64,000 bases of DNA from Sporosarcina quadrami (GTDB lineage: Bacteria > Bacillota > Bacilli > Bacillales_A > Planococcaceae). The notes below the pieces were generated by a model. That model worked only from the letters and a program-made list of their open reading frames with translations. It was not told where the DNA came from and did not search any database. The stretch spans positions 62,001 through 126,000 of the forward strand of contig NZ_JACSQN010000003.1 in NCBI RefSeq assembly GCF_014836615.1, given 5' to 3'. Positions 1 through 8,777 of the stretch are shown here, in pieces. The position numbers and the translations under genes were made by a program. How positions within the stretch are numbered: position 1 is the first letter of the stretch; every line of letters begins with the position of its first letter.

Positions 1-59
1 GACAAAATATTAAAAGCTGAGTGTTACGATCGACGGTTTAGCCGATCGGTCTAGCTCTA

Positions 60-145
60 CGCATCTCATCCGCTGGTCCGGATTGAGCACCCGGCATCAG
101 AATAGACTTGAGCGCATTTCTTCGGATGAGGTGCGCGCTTTTTTT
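60..145 (+). terminator. Structured 3' UTR / terminator region upstream of ecfA1
   Basis: Bases 60-72 can pair with 123-135 over 13 positions (one G-U), followed by a T run at 139-145. Two other hairpins compete for the same bases: 68-72 with 79-83, and 112-116 with 132-136 directly before the T run. A further hairpin sits around 28-48. In relatives rplQ ends just upstream of ecfA1, so this is probably the rplQ 3' UTR terminator. A conserved RNA called the L17 downstream element is described at that place, and this could be a version of it. rplQ itself is outside the window. Confidence 0.55.
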
Positions 146-217
146 ATTTAAAGAAATATAATATTTCATTAATCAATTTTTTTATACATAATTAATACTT
201 TGCCGGAGGTGGATAAT

Positions 218-1063
218 GTGAAAGAAATATTGTCGTTGGACCATGTGTCTTATACATATGAAACAGAAGATGAAAAACCGCACAAAGCAATTGACGATGT
301 CTCCTTCACTGTCCAAGACGGTGAATGGATTGCGATTGTCGGTCATAACGGTTCAGGCAAATCGACATTGGCAAAACTGATGATGGGTTTAATGTATCCG
401 AATGAAGGGAAAATCCGTGTCTTTCTTGAAGAGTTGAATGATGAAACTGTCTGGGAGATCCGTTCGCGTATGGGAATTGTTTTTCAGAATCCTGACAATC
501 AATTCGTTGGTTCCACCGTACAAGATGACGTAGCCTTTTCTCTTGAAAATAACGGTGTTCCATTTGAGAAGATGGTGCCACGAGTTCTCGACTCGCTTGC
601 TCAAGTACAGATGGAAGAATTTCTTGATCATGAACCACACCATCTTTCTGGCGGACAGAAACAACGGGTGGCTATCGCAGGTGCTCTTGCAATGGAGCCA
701 CAAATGCTTATCCTGGACGAAGCGACTTCCATGCTTGACCCGCAAGGACGTGATGAAGTCATTCGTGTTGTGGATGATTTGAAGCGTGCAAAAGGATTGA
801 CAGTGCTTTCCATTACACATGATTTAGAGGAAGTACTACTTGCGGATAGAGTCATCGTTATGAATGAAGGAAAAGTGATGATGACTGGTAAGCCGGAAGA
901 AATCTTTGCCCATGGAGATGTTTTGGAGTCAATTGGATTGGACTTACCATTTGCATCGAGGTTGTCGCGTGAATTACGGAAACACGGTGTTAATATCCAA
1001 GGGGAACATATGACAGAAAAAGAGTTGGTGAACGAATTATGGACATCTCATTTCAACAAGTAG
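218..1063 (+). CDS. ecfA1: Energy-coupling factor transporter ATPase EcfA1
   Basis: One of the two ABC ATPases powering the shared ECF module that takes up vitamins (for example riboflavin, folate, biotin) together with substrate-specific S components. Walker A GHNGSGKST is at residues 42-50, the Q-loop follows VFQ near 90, LSGGQ is at 143-147 and Walker B MLILDE near 163-168. The start is GTG at 218 because GGAGGTG lies 7 nt upstream; the frame is open further up to a TTG at 200 but that would put the ribosome site inside the gene. The last codons overlap ecfA2 by 25 bp. Length 281 aa is normal. No S component is encoded nearby, as expected for a shared group II module. Confidence 0.95.
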   Translation: MKEILSLDHVSYTYETEDEKPHKAIDDVSFTVQDGEWIAIVGHNGSGKSTLAKLMMGLMYPNEGKIRVFLEELNDETVWEIRSRMGIVFQNPDNQFVGSTVQDDVAFSLENNGVPFEKMVPRVLDSLAQVQMEEFLDHEPHHLSGGQKQRVAIAGALAMEPQMLILDEATSMLDPQGRDEVIRVVDDLKRAKGLTVLSITHDLEEVLLADRVIVMNEGKVMMTGKPEEIFAHGDVLESIGLDLPFASRLSRELRKHGVNIQGEHMTEKELVNELWTSHFNK

Positions 1064-1908
1064 GCTATTCGTATGCAGTAGGAACGCCATTTGAAAAACG
1101 CGCACTGTACGACGTTAACGGTTCAATCGCGTCAGGTTCTTATACTGCAATCATCGGTCATACGGGGTCAGGAAAGTCTACTCTGCTACTTCATCTCAAT
1201 GGATTACTTAAGCCGACGGATGGCGTTGTACGAGTAGGGGATGTGAATATCACTTCACATACGAAGTCAAAAGAATTGAAAACGATTCGTAAACAGGTTG
1301 GCATTGTTTTTCAGTTTCCTGAACATCAGTTATTTGAAGAAACAGTTGAAAAAGACATCATGTTTGGACCGATGAACTTCGGAGTACCGGCTGAGGAAGC
1401 GAGAACTCGTGCACATGAATTAATTAAACTGCTTGGTCTTCCGGAAGATGTTGCAAAGAAGTCACCATTTGATTTATCCGGTGGACAAATGCGACGCGTT
1501 GCCATTGCGGGCGTTCTTGCTTTTCAACCGTCCATACTCATTTTGGACGAACCGACTGCAGGCCTTGATCCTAGAGGTCGTAAAGAGATTATGGAACTGT
1601 TTTATACATTACATAAAGAACAGAATCTGACGACAATTCTCGTTACGCACAGTATGGAAGATGCTGCTCAATACGCCGACAACATTCTTGTTATGCATGA
1701 AGGACGCTCTGTCTTGTCAGGGACGCCTGAAGAGGTATTCAGTAATGCTGACAAGCTGAGTGAATATCGGCTTGGTCTGCCGCGCACAGTGGCATTCCAG
1801 AGGGACATTGAGAAGTTGTTCGGCAAAAGCATTGGAAGACTAGCTTTGACTGAGGATCAACTAGCAATTGCTGTTTCACAAGCGCTCAAGGAAGAAGGTG
1901 AGCGTTAA
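1039..1908 (+). CDS. ecfA2: Energy-coupling factor transporter ATPase EcfA2
   Basis: Second, non-identical ATPase of the ECF transporter; it pairs with EcfA1 and docks on EcfT at the cytoplasmic face of the membrane. Walker A GHTGSGKST is at residues 40-48, LSGGQ at 146-150 and Walker B ILILDEPT around 166-173. The Q-loop region reads VFQFPEHQ. It starts with ATG inside the end of ecfA1 and its stop overlaps the ecfT start (TAATG), so the three are translationally coupled. 289 aa is the usual length. The order A1-A2-T-truA-rplM-rpsI is the one known from Bacillus. Confidence 0.95.
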   Translation: MDISFQQVGYSYAVGTPFEKRALYDVNGSIASGSYTAIIGHTGSGKSTLLLHLNGLLKPTDGVVRVGDVNITSHTKSKELKTIRKQVGIVFQFPEHQLFEETVEKDIMFGPMNFGVPAEEARTRAHELIKLLGLPEDVAKKSPFDLSGGQMRRVAIAGVLAFQPSILILDEPTAGLDPRGRKEIMELFYTLHKEQNLTTILVTHSMEDAAQYADNILVMHEGRSVLSGTPEEVFSNADKLSEYRLGLPRTVAFQRDIEKLFGKSIGRLALTEDQLAIAVSQALKEEGER

Positions 1909-2711
1909 TGTTAGAAAAGATGATCTTTGGACGGTATGTGCCAGGCAATTCATTCGTTCATAAATTGGATCCCCGTTCTAAGCTTTTATTTGTTTTTTTA
2001 TTCATTATTGCAGTGTTTCTAGCAAATAATACGATTACGTATGCACTATTATTGGCGTTCACCGTACTAGTCATCCTTATCGCTAGAATTCGTTTTTATT
2101 TTTTATTTAACGGATTAAAACCGATTTTGTTTTTAGTCGTCTTCACTTTGCTCATGCATTTCATTTTCACGAAAGAAGGAGCTTTGCTGTTTGAATGGAA
2201 ATTCATCAAAATTTATGAAGAGGGAATCCGTCAAGGTATTTATATATCAATACGATTCCTCGTGCTTGTTCTAATGACAACGGTGCTGACTTTGACAACA
2301 TCACCGATTTCAATTACGGACGGCATGGAGACGTTGTTAAATCCATTCAAGAAACTTAAATTACCTGTACATGAATTGGCTCTAATGATGTCCATTTCGC
2401 TTCGTTTCATTCCAACATTGATGGATGAGACAGATAAAATACTGAAAGCACAACTTGCACGCGGATCGGATCTCACTAGTGGAACGATTAAGCAGCGAAT
2501 TCATGCTGTTGTTCCACTGCTAGTCCCGCTGTTTGTCAGCGCGTTTAAGCGTGCCGAAGACCTTGCAATTGCGATGGAAGTGAGAGGTTATCGAGGAGGA
2601 GAAGGACGGACGCGTTATCGTCAACTTGCCTGGAAGAACCGTGATACTTTTGTCATCTTTTTGTTCGCCTTTCTCGTTGCCGTGCTTTTCTGGTTGAGAG
2701 GAGGGAATTGA
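1908..2711 (+). CDS. ecfT: Energy-coupling factor transporter transmembrane protein EcfT
   Basis: Integral membrane scaffold joining the two ATPases to exchangeable S components. The 267-aa protein has hydrophobic segments around residues 25-45, 50-85, 105-125 and 240-262. It carries the family's two cytoplasmic coupling motifs with Ala-Arg-Gly type signatures: ARGSD near 182 and a related motif, EVRGYRGG, near 228. The ATG overlaps the ecfA2 stop. The stop is followed directly by the GTG of truA with no gap, so truA is probably in the same operon. Confidence 0.95.
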   Translation: MLEKMIFGRYVPGNSFVHKLDPRSKLLFVFLFIIAVFLANNTITYALLLAFTVLVILIARIRFYFLFNGLKPILFLVVFTLLMHFIFTKEGALLFEWKFIKIYEEGIRQGIYISIRFLVLVLMTTVLTLTTSPISITDGMETLLNPFKKLKLPVHELALMMSISLRFIPTLMDETDKILKAQLARGSDLTSGTIKQRIHAVVPLLVPLFVSAFKRAEDLAIAMEVRGYRGGEGRTRYRQLAWKNRDTFVIFLFAFLVAVLFWLRGGN

Positions 2712-3458
2712 GTGAAACGTATAAAATCCACTGTCGCTTATGATGGGACAAATTTTGCCGGCTATCAATCACAACCGGGCCTGCGCACTGTTCAGGCGGA
2801 AATTGATAAAGCGTTACGAAAAATTCATAAAGAAGATACTGTCTTTTCTGTTGCAAGTGGTCGTACGGATGCTGGAGTCCATGCATGGGGACAAGTTATC
2901 CATTTCGATACACCACTCGGACTTCCAATTGATCGGTGGAAAACAGCGCTCAATGTTTTATTGCCGAAAGACGTTCGGATTGTGGATGCAGTTTTTGTGA
3001 ATGATGATTTCCATGCCCGCTATTCAGCAGTAGGAAAGACCTATCAATTTAAATGGTCGGCAAGTGAAGTGCAAAGTCCGTTTGAACGAAATTATGCCGT
3101 CCATCTTGAAAAGTGGCGTCCTGATATCGAACGAATGCGGGAAGCGGCGCAGTACTTGATAGGTACACATGATTTTACAAGCTACTGTTCTTCTAAGACC
3201 GCAACGTCCAATAAAGTGCGGACGGTGAGAAAGCTAGAATTGGAACAAAACGGTGAAGATCTGATTATGACGATTGAAGGCGATGGTTTTCTCTATAATA
3301 TGGTGAGAACGATTGCAGGAATGCTCTTTGCTGTCGGAATCGGTTGGAATGAACCTCTGGACATCAAAGAAATCCTTGAAGCGAGAGATCGGAAAAGAGC
3401 AGGGAAAACCGCGGCAGCACACGGTTTATACTTGATGAATGTCACGTATAATGACTGA
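2712..3458 (+). CDS. truA: tRNA pseudouridine(38-40) synthase TruA
   Basis: Converts uridines 38-40 in the anticodon arm of many tRNAs to pseudouridine. The catalytic aspartate is residue 53 in the motif GRTDAGVHA, close to the N-terminus as in the family; the N-terminus KSTVAYDGTNFAGYQ and the C-terminal GDGFLYNMVR segment are also diagnostic. 248 aa matches the family. It starts with GTG immediately after the ecfT stop, with AGAGGAGGG just upstream. It is followed by a short gap containing a separate promoter for rplM. Confidence 0.96.
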   Translation: MKRIKSTVAYDGTNFAGYQSQPGLRTVQAEIDKALRKIHKEDTVFSVASGRTDAGVHAWGQVIHFDTPLGLPIDRWKTALNVLLPKDVRIVDAVFVNDDFHARYSAVGKTYQFKWSASEVQSPFERNYAVHLEKWRPDIERMREAAQYLIGTHDFTSYCSSKTATSNKVRTVRKLELEQNGEDLIMTIEGDGFLYNMVRTIAGMLFAVGIGWNEPLDIKEILEARDRKRAGKTAAAHGLYLMNVTYND

Positions 3459-3491
3459 GTCAACTTTTCCTGGTGTTTTCTCGGAAAACGC

Positions 3492-3520
3492 TTGACTTAT
3501 TATCGAATTCAAGATAAGAT
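3492..3520 (+). promoter_or_regulatory. Sigma-A type promoter for rplM-rpsI
   Basis: TTGACT at 3492-3497 and TAAGAT at 3515-3520 are separated by 17 bp. The position, after truA and about 100 bp ahead of rplM, leaves room for a structured leader. A transcript would start near 3527. Confidence 0.75.
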
Positions 3521-3540
3521 GATAAATGGTATTTCAATAA

Positions 3541-3579
3541 CCCCACAATAAGCCCCGGAAAGTTTATTTGTGTTTAGGG
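3541..3579 (+). ncRNA. Candidate L13 ribosomal-protein leader
   Basis: The untranslated leader contains a hairpin: CCC at 3541-3543 pairs with GGG at 3577-3579, and CACAATAA pairs with TTTATTTGTG with one bulge. Its place, just before rplM-rpsI in Bacillota, matches the known L13 leader, an RNA thought to bind L13 and autoregulate the operon. Assignment rests on position and foldability only; a covariance model was not run. Confidence 0.55.
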
Positions 3580-3624
3580 ATAGAGAAAACGGAACAGATT
3601 GATATTTTTAGGAGGAAACAATAC

Positions 3625-4062
3625 ATGCGTACAACATTCATGGCTAAAGGTCACGAAGTAGAGCGTAAATGGCTCGTTGTCGACGCTGAAGGACAGACGC
3701 TTGGTCGTCTTGCTTCTGAAGTTGCATCTATTTTGCGCGGCAAACATAAACCTACGTTCACACCACACGTTGACACTGGCGATCACGTCATCATCATCAA
3801 CGCTGAGAAAATCCAACTGACAGGTAACAAGTTGAAAGATAAAATCTACTATCGCCACTCTGGCTATACAGGTAATCTTAAACAACGTACTGCTTTGGAA
3901 ATGCGTACTAACTATTCAACTAAAATGTTGGAACTTGCGATTAAAGGGATGCTTCCAAAAGGTCCACTAGGTCGTCAAACAATCAAGAAACTTCACGTCT
4001 ATGCTGGAGCAGAACATCCACATACGGCACAAAAACCAGAAGCATTCGAGCTTCGTGGATAA
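3625..4062 (+). CDS. rplM: 50S ribosomal protein L13
   Basis: Early-assembling large-subunit protein. The 145-aa product begins [16 protein letters not shown] and contains the family signature [13 protein letters not shown], the GDHVIIINA segment and MLPKGPLGR. The start is the ATG at 3625, with GGAGG at 3611-3615; an open frame reaches 57 bp further upstream but lacks a ribosome site and matches no L13 sequence. rpsI follows after 19 bp with its own AGGAGG. Confidence 0.97.
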   Translation: MRTTFMAKGHEVERKWLVVDAEGQTLGRLASEVASILRGKHKPTFTPHVDTGDHVIIINAEKIQLTGNKLKDKIYYRHSGYTGNLKQRTALEMRTNYSTKMLELAIKGMLPKGPLGRQTIKKLHVYAGAEHPHTAQKPEAFELRG

Positions 4063-4081
4063 TTAAGAGGAGGAAACACCT

Positions 4082-4474
4082 TTGGCACAAGTACAATATA
4101 TCGGCACTGGCCGTCGTAAAAGTTCAGTAGCTCGTGTACGTCTAGTTCCTGGCGAAGGCAAAATCGTCGTCAACAACCGTGACGTAGAAGACTACGTACC
4201 ATTCGAAACACTACGTGAAGTTATTAAGCAACCGCTTGTAGCTACACAAACACTTGGCAGCTATGATATCCATGTAAACGTCAATGGCGGCGGATTCACT
4301 GGACAAGCTGGCGCAATCCGTCACGGTGTCGCACGTGCTCTACTTACTGTAGATCCTGACTTCCGTGGTACATTGAAAGCAGCAGGTCTGCTTACACGTG
4401 ATTCACGTATGAAAGAACGTAAGAAGCCAGGTCTTCGCGGCGCTCGTCGTGCACCTCAGTTCTCAAAACGTTAA
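4082..4474 (+). CDS. rpsI: 30S ribosomal protein S9
   Basis: Small-subunit protein whose C-terminal tail reaches the P-site tRNA. The 130-aa protein contains the conserved start [16 protein letters not shown], the [14 protein letters not shown] segment and the basic tail ending FSKR. It uses a TTG start behind AAGAGGAGG. It is cotranscribed with rplM and closed by a strong terminator. Confidence 0.97.
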   Translation: MAQVQYIGTGRRKSSVARVRLVPGEGKIVVNNRDVEDYVPFETLREVIKQPLVATQTLGSYDIHVNVNGGGFTGQAGAIRHGVARALLTVDPDFRGTLKAAGLLTRDSRMKERKKPGLRGARRAPQFSKR

Positions 4475-4490
4475 TCGATTGTTTATACAA

Positions 4491-4526
4491 AACCCTTCCC
4501 CGGCTTTGCCGGGGAAGGGTTTTTTT
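4491..4526 (+). terminator. Rho-independent terminator of rplM-rpsI
   Basis: A perfect 14-bp stem (4491-4504 with 4508-4521) with a 3-nt loop is followed by a run of T. This marks the end of the ribosomal-protein operon. Confidence 0.95.
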
Positions 4527-4556
4527 GATGGTTGATAACTTTATAATTGGCGTTTG

Positions 4557-5262
4557 ATTAGTTGGAAGCGCACGCGCACTCAGTGCACATGCGCGTGCAA
4601 AAATCGTCTAGTCGGTAATAGAGGATCGCTCTCAGTGCCTGTGCGCGTACAGAAATCGTCTAGCCGGTAACAGAGAAGTGCCCTCAGTGACCGTGCGCGT
4701 GCAGAAATCGTTTAGCCGGTAACAGAGGAGCGTCCTCAGTACCCGTGCGCGTGCAGAAATCGTCTTACCGGTAACAGAGAAGCGTCCTCAGTGCCCGTGC
4801 GCGTGCAGAAATCGTTTAGCCGGTAACAGAGAAGCGACCTCAGTGCCCGTGCGCGTGTAGAAATCGCCTAGTCGGTAACAGAGGGTCGCCCTCTGTGCCC
4901 GTGCGCGTATCGAAATCGTCAAACCGGTAACAGAGAAGTGCCCTCAGTGCCCGTGCGCGTGCAGAAATCGTTTAGCCGGTAACAAAGGAGCGTCCTCAGT
5001 GCCCGTGCGCGTGTAGAAATCGCCTAGTCGGTAACAGAGGGGCGCCCTCTGTGCCCGTGCGTGTATCGAAATCGTTTAGCCGGTAACAGAGGAGCGTCCT
5101 CAGTGCCCGTGCGTGTGTTAAAATCGACTTATCAGTAACAGAGGAGCTCCCTCAGTGCTCGTGCGCGTATCGAAATCGTCAAGCCGGTAACAGAGAAGCG
5201 ACCTCAGTGCCCGTGCGCGTGTTAAAATCGACTTACCGGTAACAGAGGATCACACTCTGTAG
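4557..5262. repeat. Tandem array of 52-bp units (family A/B), 13 copies
   Basis: The hexamer AAATCG recurs at 4601, 4653, 4705, 4757, 4809, 4861, 4913, 4965, 5017, 5069, 5121, 5173 and 5225: thirteen copies at exactly 52 bp with no indel. Copies differ by substitutions. Each unit contains CGGTAAC, a small inverted repeat (for example CAGAGGG with CCCTCTG, or GAGGA with TCCTC) and GTGCCCGTGCGCGT. The array fills the gap between the convergent rpsI and NERD genes and supplies the last codons and stop of the latter. No spacers of unique sequence are present, so it is not a CRISPR. Confidence 0.95.
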
Positions 5263-6187
5263 CAGTTCGTTCGTCACCATAATGCCTATGTTTATTGTCC
5301 CCTGTAAATACGAAGTTCTGCGCAAGCACGCGTCTAATCGTTTTCTTGGAATCTACAATTGTACACCAATCCAATACAAGAGGCGTAGTAACCTTCATCT
5401 TCGGAAAAAGTAGTTTTAATTCATTAACGTTTCGAATGATGCTTACATCGAGTGCTTCTTCGAATCCACATGTCTTGCACATAATTGTGCGGATATTTTT
5501 CCTGCTCATAAATCTAGAACATTTAAGGCAAACGATTCCCTTCTGCAGCTGTTCGTATTGATAATCCGGCCCCCGTTCATAAGGTGAATTCGGCAAGTGC
5601 ATATTCAGTAGGTGATCCGCCAGCTGACTATGTTGCTTGTTCAAAGAAGAGGGCGTCTGACTTAGGCGATTCAGAAAACGTTTTAGCTGAGACGGAAGAA
5701 TGATCGGCATGTCTACAGGAGCTTGAAACAAAGTAAACTCTTCATTGACGAAAACAAGATACCCTTTAACCGGTATGGGCATCTTCATTTTAGTTAACAA
5801 TGAACGTAGAAGAGAAACGCTTCGATTCAGCTGGTACAGGGGATTCAGAATTTCCTGGTTTGTCGCAAGAATGCGGAAAGCTCCTGAATCATAAACATAT
5901 TCGCCTTCGTAATTTTTAATTTCAATTAGCCACACTACTTTTTCGGAGATCAGCAGTGTATCCATTTGAAAAACTGAATGATTCTGCTCCAGGCAAATAT
6001 CATGCAGAACATAAACATCTGAATGCATTGCTTCTAAAAACTGTTCAAATCGTTTTTCGCCTTCCCAGCCTTTCGTGAGGTTGGAAAACCGTCTCGACTG
6101 ATTTTCCGGTAGCGCCATCCTGCTATGTAGCAAGCGCAGAACTTCCGTTTCTTTGGCCGATGTACGATTCTTTAAAACAATTGCCAT
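5222..6187 (-). CDS. NERD domain protein with C-terminal zinc ribbon
   Basis: Predicted nuclease-related protein; NERD domains are distant relatives of Holliday-junction resolvases and restriction enzymes, and the cellular role of stand-alone members is unknown. In the 321-aa product the PD-(D/E)XK-like core is visible as D76 (MDTLLI), E89 and K91 (IEIKN), after the GWEGEKRFEQF helix. Two CxxC pairs (CLKC and CKTC, about residues 222-240) form a likely zinc ribbon. The start is the ATG at 6187, 9 nt after AGGAG; a TTG 9 nt upstream touches the ribosome site. The final dozen or so residues are encoded by the last unit of the 52-bp repeat array, so the natural C-terminus has probably been replaced. 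Confidence 0.85.
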   Translation of the reverse strand: MAIVLKNRTSAKETEVLRLLHSRMALPENQSRRFSNLTKGWEGEKRFEQFLEAMHSDVYVLHDICLEQNHSVFQMDTLLISEKVVWLIEIKNYEGEYVYDSGAFRILATNQEILNPLYQLNRSVSLLRSLLTKMKMPIPVKGYLVFVNEEFTLFQAPVDMPIILPSQLKRFLNRLSQTPSSLNKQHSQLADHLLNMHLPNSPYERGPDYQYEQLQKGIVCLKCSRFMSRKNIRTIMCKTCGFEEALDVSIIRNVNELKLLFPKMKVTTPLVLDWCTIVDSKKTIRRVLAQNFVFTGDNKHRHYGDERTATECDPLLPVSRF

Positions 6188-6460
6188 GCCTGACAACTCC
6201 TATTCTCTTGTGTTGTTTCGAATTGGGCGATATGAAAGATGGGGATTTGGTTGGAATAAAGGGAGCATTGCTATAAGGAGAAAATGACCACTTATTCTTT
6301 ATTCTGCATACAGAATGAAAAACCTTCTTTATCCGAAGAGATGTACCGTGGAGTTGCTGCACCATGAACGGTGTTATCCATCTTCATTCAAATCAAACTG
6401 CTGGACGATGCATATGTCCGTAGATAAAATGAAAGAAATGAATGGTAAGGAGGAATCGAA

Positions 6461-6760
6461 ATGAAAGAAATTTCGACAGTAGATTTACAGCATAAATTAG
6501 AAAATGGTGAAACAATCCATATGATCGATGTGCGGGAAGCAGATGAAGTGGCTGAAGGTATGATCGACGGTGCAGTCCACATCCCACTTGGTGAAATCCC
6601 AGAACGTATGGAAGAGCTTGATAAGGCGACTCCGTATGTAATAATTTGCCGTTCAGGAGGACGCAGCGGGCGTGCTACTGAGTTTTTAAATGCAGAAGGT
6701 TATGATGTCACTAACATGACTGGCGGCATGCTGGCGTGGTCTGGTGAAGTCGTGCTATAA
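6461..6760 (+). CDS. Rhodanese-like sulfurtransferase domain protein
   Basis: Single-domain rhodanese of 99 aa, likely handling persulfide sulfur. Catalytic Cys63 lies in the active-site loop CRSGGRSG. The N-terminus has the usual DVREADEVAEGMIDGAVHIP pattern. It has a good ribosome site (AAGGAGG) and is monocistronic, with its own terminator 10 bp after the stop. Its specific sulfur donor and acceptor cannot be read from the sequence. Confidence 0.92.
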   Translation: MKEISTVDLQHKLENGETIHMIDVREADEVAEGMIDGAVHIPLGEIPERMEELDKATPYVIICRSGGRSGRATEFLNAEGYDVTNMTGGMLAWSGEVVL

Positions 6761-6769
6761 GAGTTGTAA

Positions 6770-6794
6770 AGGAGCCCTAACGGCTTCTTTTTTT
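6770..6794 (+). terminator. Terminator of the rhodanese gene
   Basis: A 7-bp stem (6770-6776 with 6782-6788, one G-U) is followed by seven or more T. Confidence 0.85.
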
Positions 6795-6872
6795 GTGGAA
6801 TTAATTGCGAAGCTTATTTAGGAGCTCATTCATATCATGCTAAAGATTTACGTATAGTGGAGGAAAAAGGCG

Positions 6873-7592
6873 GTGTGGATGTTGAAACGATGGCTAGTCA
6901 TTGGTTTGTTGTTTGCGACTTCTCTTCTTGTAGTAGTGTATGGAGTAAAAGCTTCAGATCGTGGTTTCTTTATGCCGGAACTGGGGGGAGTGAAGATTGT
7001 CATTGACCCTGGGCATGGCGGCTTGGATGGAGGTGCTTCAGTAGGCGATATTGTTGAGCGCGATATTACTTTGAGCATTGCACATGAGTTAAAGAAAAAG
7101 CTTGAAAAGAAAGGTGCAGTCATTGTGATGACACGAGAAAAAGAGGGAGATGCCATTGCGGAGCATGCGCCGAGTGAAAAGTTCAGCACAACGCGTCAAC
7201 GGAAGATGGCTGATCTGAAATTGAGAGAAAGCATTGCCATTCAGGAAGAACCGGATATGTTTTTAAGCGTGCATGTTAACGCGATACCTGAAGAAAGATG
7301 GAGAGGCTCACAAGTGTTTTATCATGCAGAGGGACATGAAGGTGGCGAGCTATTAGCGAAGTCCATACAAAGTTCGTTCGCAGCTAATCTTCAAAACACG
7401 GATAGAGAAGCGATGGCTATCAAAGGGGTTTATTTATTAAAAAAGGTTCCAATGCCTTCCGTTCTTATTGAAACAGGCTTTATCTCTAATCCGGAGGAAC
7501 GAAAACTGTTGACAGATCCGGCATACCATGCAAAAGTGGCAGATGCGATTATCGAAGGAATTGTTGAATTCCATACATCCGAGCAAAATTAA
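6873..7592 (+). CDS. cwlD: N-acetylmuramoyl-L-alanine amidase CwlD (spore cortex)
   Basis: Zinc amidase needed, with PdaA, to make muramic-delta-lactam in spore cortex peptidoglycan. Residues 5-25 form a signal-anchor. The Amidase_3 fold shows zinc ligands H48 (DPGHGG), E62 (IVERDI) and H133 (SVHVNA), and catalytic E199 (LIETGF). 239 aa is typical. Start GTG at 6873 has GGAGG 9 nt upstream; an ATG two codons later is an alternative. salA follows after 77 bp, as in Bacillus. Presence of this gene marks an endospore former. Confidence 0.95.
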   Translation: MWMLKRWLVIGLLFATSLLVVVYGVKASDRGFFMPELGGVKIVIDPGHGGLDGGASVGDIVERDITLSIAHELKKKLEKKGAVIVMTREKEGDAIAEHAPSEKFSTTRQRKMADLKLRESIAIQEEPDMFLSVHVNAIPEERWRGSQVFYHAEGHEGGELLAKSIQSSFAANLQNTDREAMAIKGVYLLKKVPMPSVLIETGFISNPEERKLLTDPAYHAKVADAIIEGIVEFHTSEQN

Positions 7593-7669
7593 AGGCATAT
7601 CCTCATTTGAAAAAGAATCACTATGGTATACTTAGGAGAGATTGAATTACCTTCTAAGGGGTGGCCATA

Positions 7670-8728
7670 TTGTTGAATGAACAAATTATCCGTGACGTTG
7701 TAGGCGAATTGAAGGATCCATTTTTACATAGAACACTAGCGGAAACCGATGGAATCGTCAGTGTAACGGTTAAGCCGGAGAAGCAACATGTGAGTGTAAA
7801 ACTGGCAATCGCCAAAATTAATACAGCGGAACAAATGACTTTGCAAATGAAAGTGGTTGAAGTGATTAAAGCGGCAGGTGCTGATTCTGTAGGCATCCGT
7901 TTTGAAGAACTTCCTGCTGAAACACTTGAAAAGTTCCGTGGGACAGCAACTGAATCGGAGGCACAAGATCTTTTATCTCCGCTAAATAATATTGAATTTA
8001 TCTCGATTGCATCTGGTAAAGGCGGCGTTGGGAAATCTACTGTTTCGGTGAATTTGGCGGTTGGTCTTGCGAGACTCGGCAAGAAAGTCGGTCTGATTGA
8101 CGCAGACATATATGGATTCAGTGTTCCTGATATGATGGGTATTACTGAACTGCCGGTCATCCGTGAAAACCGCATCATTCCTGTCGAGCGTTTTGGCGTC
8201 AAAGTCATTTCCATGGGCTTTTTCGTGGAAGACAATGCACCTGTCGTCTGGCGTGGACCGATGCTCGGTAAAGTGCTTGACCAGTTCTTCCGGGATGTGG
8301 ATTGGGGGGATCTTGATTACCTCATTCTTGATTTGCCACCGGGTACAGGTGATGTAGCACTTGATATCCACCAAATGATTCCGGCTTCAAAAGAAATTGT
8401 GGTGACAACTCCGCATCCGACTGCAGCATTCGTTGCGGCACGAGCAGGAGCAATGGCATTGCAAACAGACCATACATTACTTGGTGTAATTGAAAATATG
8501 GCGTGGTTCCAATCACAGTCAACTGGTGAAAAGGAATACGTATTCGGCAAAGGCGGAGGTACTCGTCTAGCTGAAGAGTTGCGAACTGAATTATTAGGTC
8601 AAATTCCACTAGGGCAACCAGATTGGAATGAAACCGACTTCGCACCATCTGTCTATGCAAAAGACCATCCAATCGGTCAAACATATGCAACGATTGCGCA
8701 GGAAATTATTGATAAAACTTCAAAGTAA
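7670..8728 (+). CDS. salA: Mrp/SalA family P-loop ATPase (ApbC-type)
   Basis: An N-terminal MIP18/DUF59 domain (about residues 1-85) is followed by a ParA/MinD-like ATPase with the deviant Walker A GKGGVGKST at 116-124 and DLPPGTGD as Walker B. Family members bind and transfer iron-sulfur clusters; in B. subtilis SalA represses scoC and so raises protease expression. The C-terminal ENMAWF region lacks the CxxC pair of cluster-carrier Mrp proteins, like Bacillus SalA. Translation probably starts at TTG 7670, 8 nt after AAGGGG; GTG 7661 overlaps that site and TTG 7673 is the next possibility. Lies between cwlD and gerD as in Bacillus. Confidence 0.92.
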   Translation: MLNEQIIRDVVGELKDPFLHRTLAETDGIVSVTVKPEKQHVSVKLAIAKINTAEQMTLQMKVVEVIKAAGADSVGIRFEELPAETLEKFRGTATESEAQDLLSPLNNIEFISIASGKGGVGKSTVSVNLAVGLARLGKKVGLIDADIYGFSVPDMMGITELPVIRENRIIPVERFGVKVISMGFFVEDNAPVVWRGPMLGKVLDQFFRDVDWGDLDYLILDLPPGTGDVALDIHQMIPASKEIVVTTPHPTAAFVAARAGAMALQTDHTLLGVIENMAWFQSQSTGEKEYVFGKGGGTRLAEELRTELLGQIPLGQPDWNETDFAPSVYAKDHPIGQTYATIAQEIIDKTSK

Positions 8729-8734
8729 ACAGTA

Positions 8735-8777
8735 AAGCAAGCGGTGAAGGTCATTTGCCTTCGCCGCTGCTTTTTTT
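8735..8777 (+). terminator. Terminator of cwlD-salA, overlapping the end of gerD
   Basis: The segment 8735-8750 pairs with 8758-8772 with one bulge and one wobble, then seven T. The convergent gerD gene ends inside it: its stop and last seven codons are encoded by the loop and 3' arm. Confidence 0.85.

Noticed and set aside
4557..5262. CRISPR array
   Set aside because: The whole 52-bp unit repeats; there are no unique spacers of constant length and no cas genes.
7654..8235. 193-codon frame antisense to salA
   Set aside because: It mirrors the conserved Mrp ATPase domain and lacks a ribosome site.
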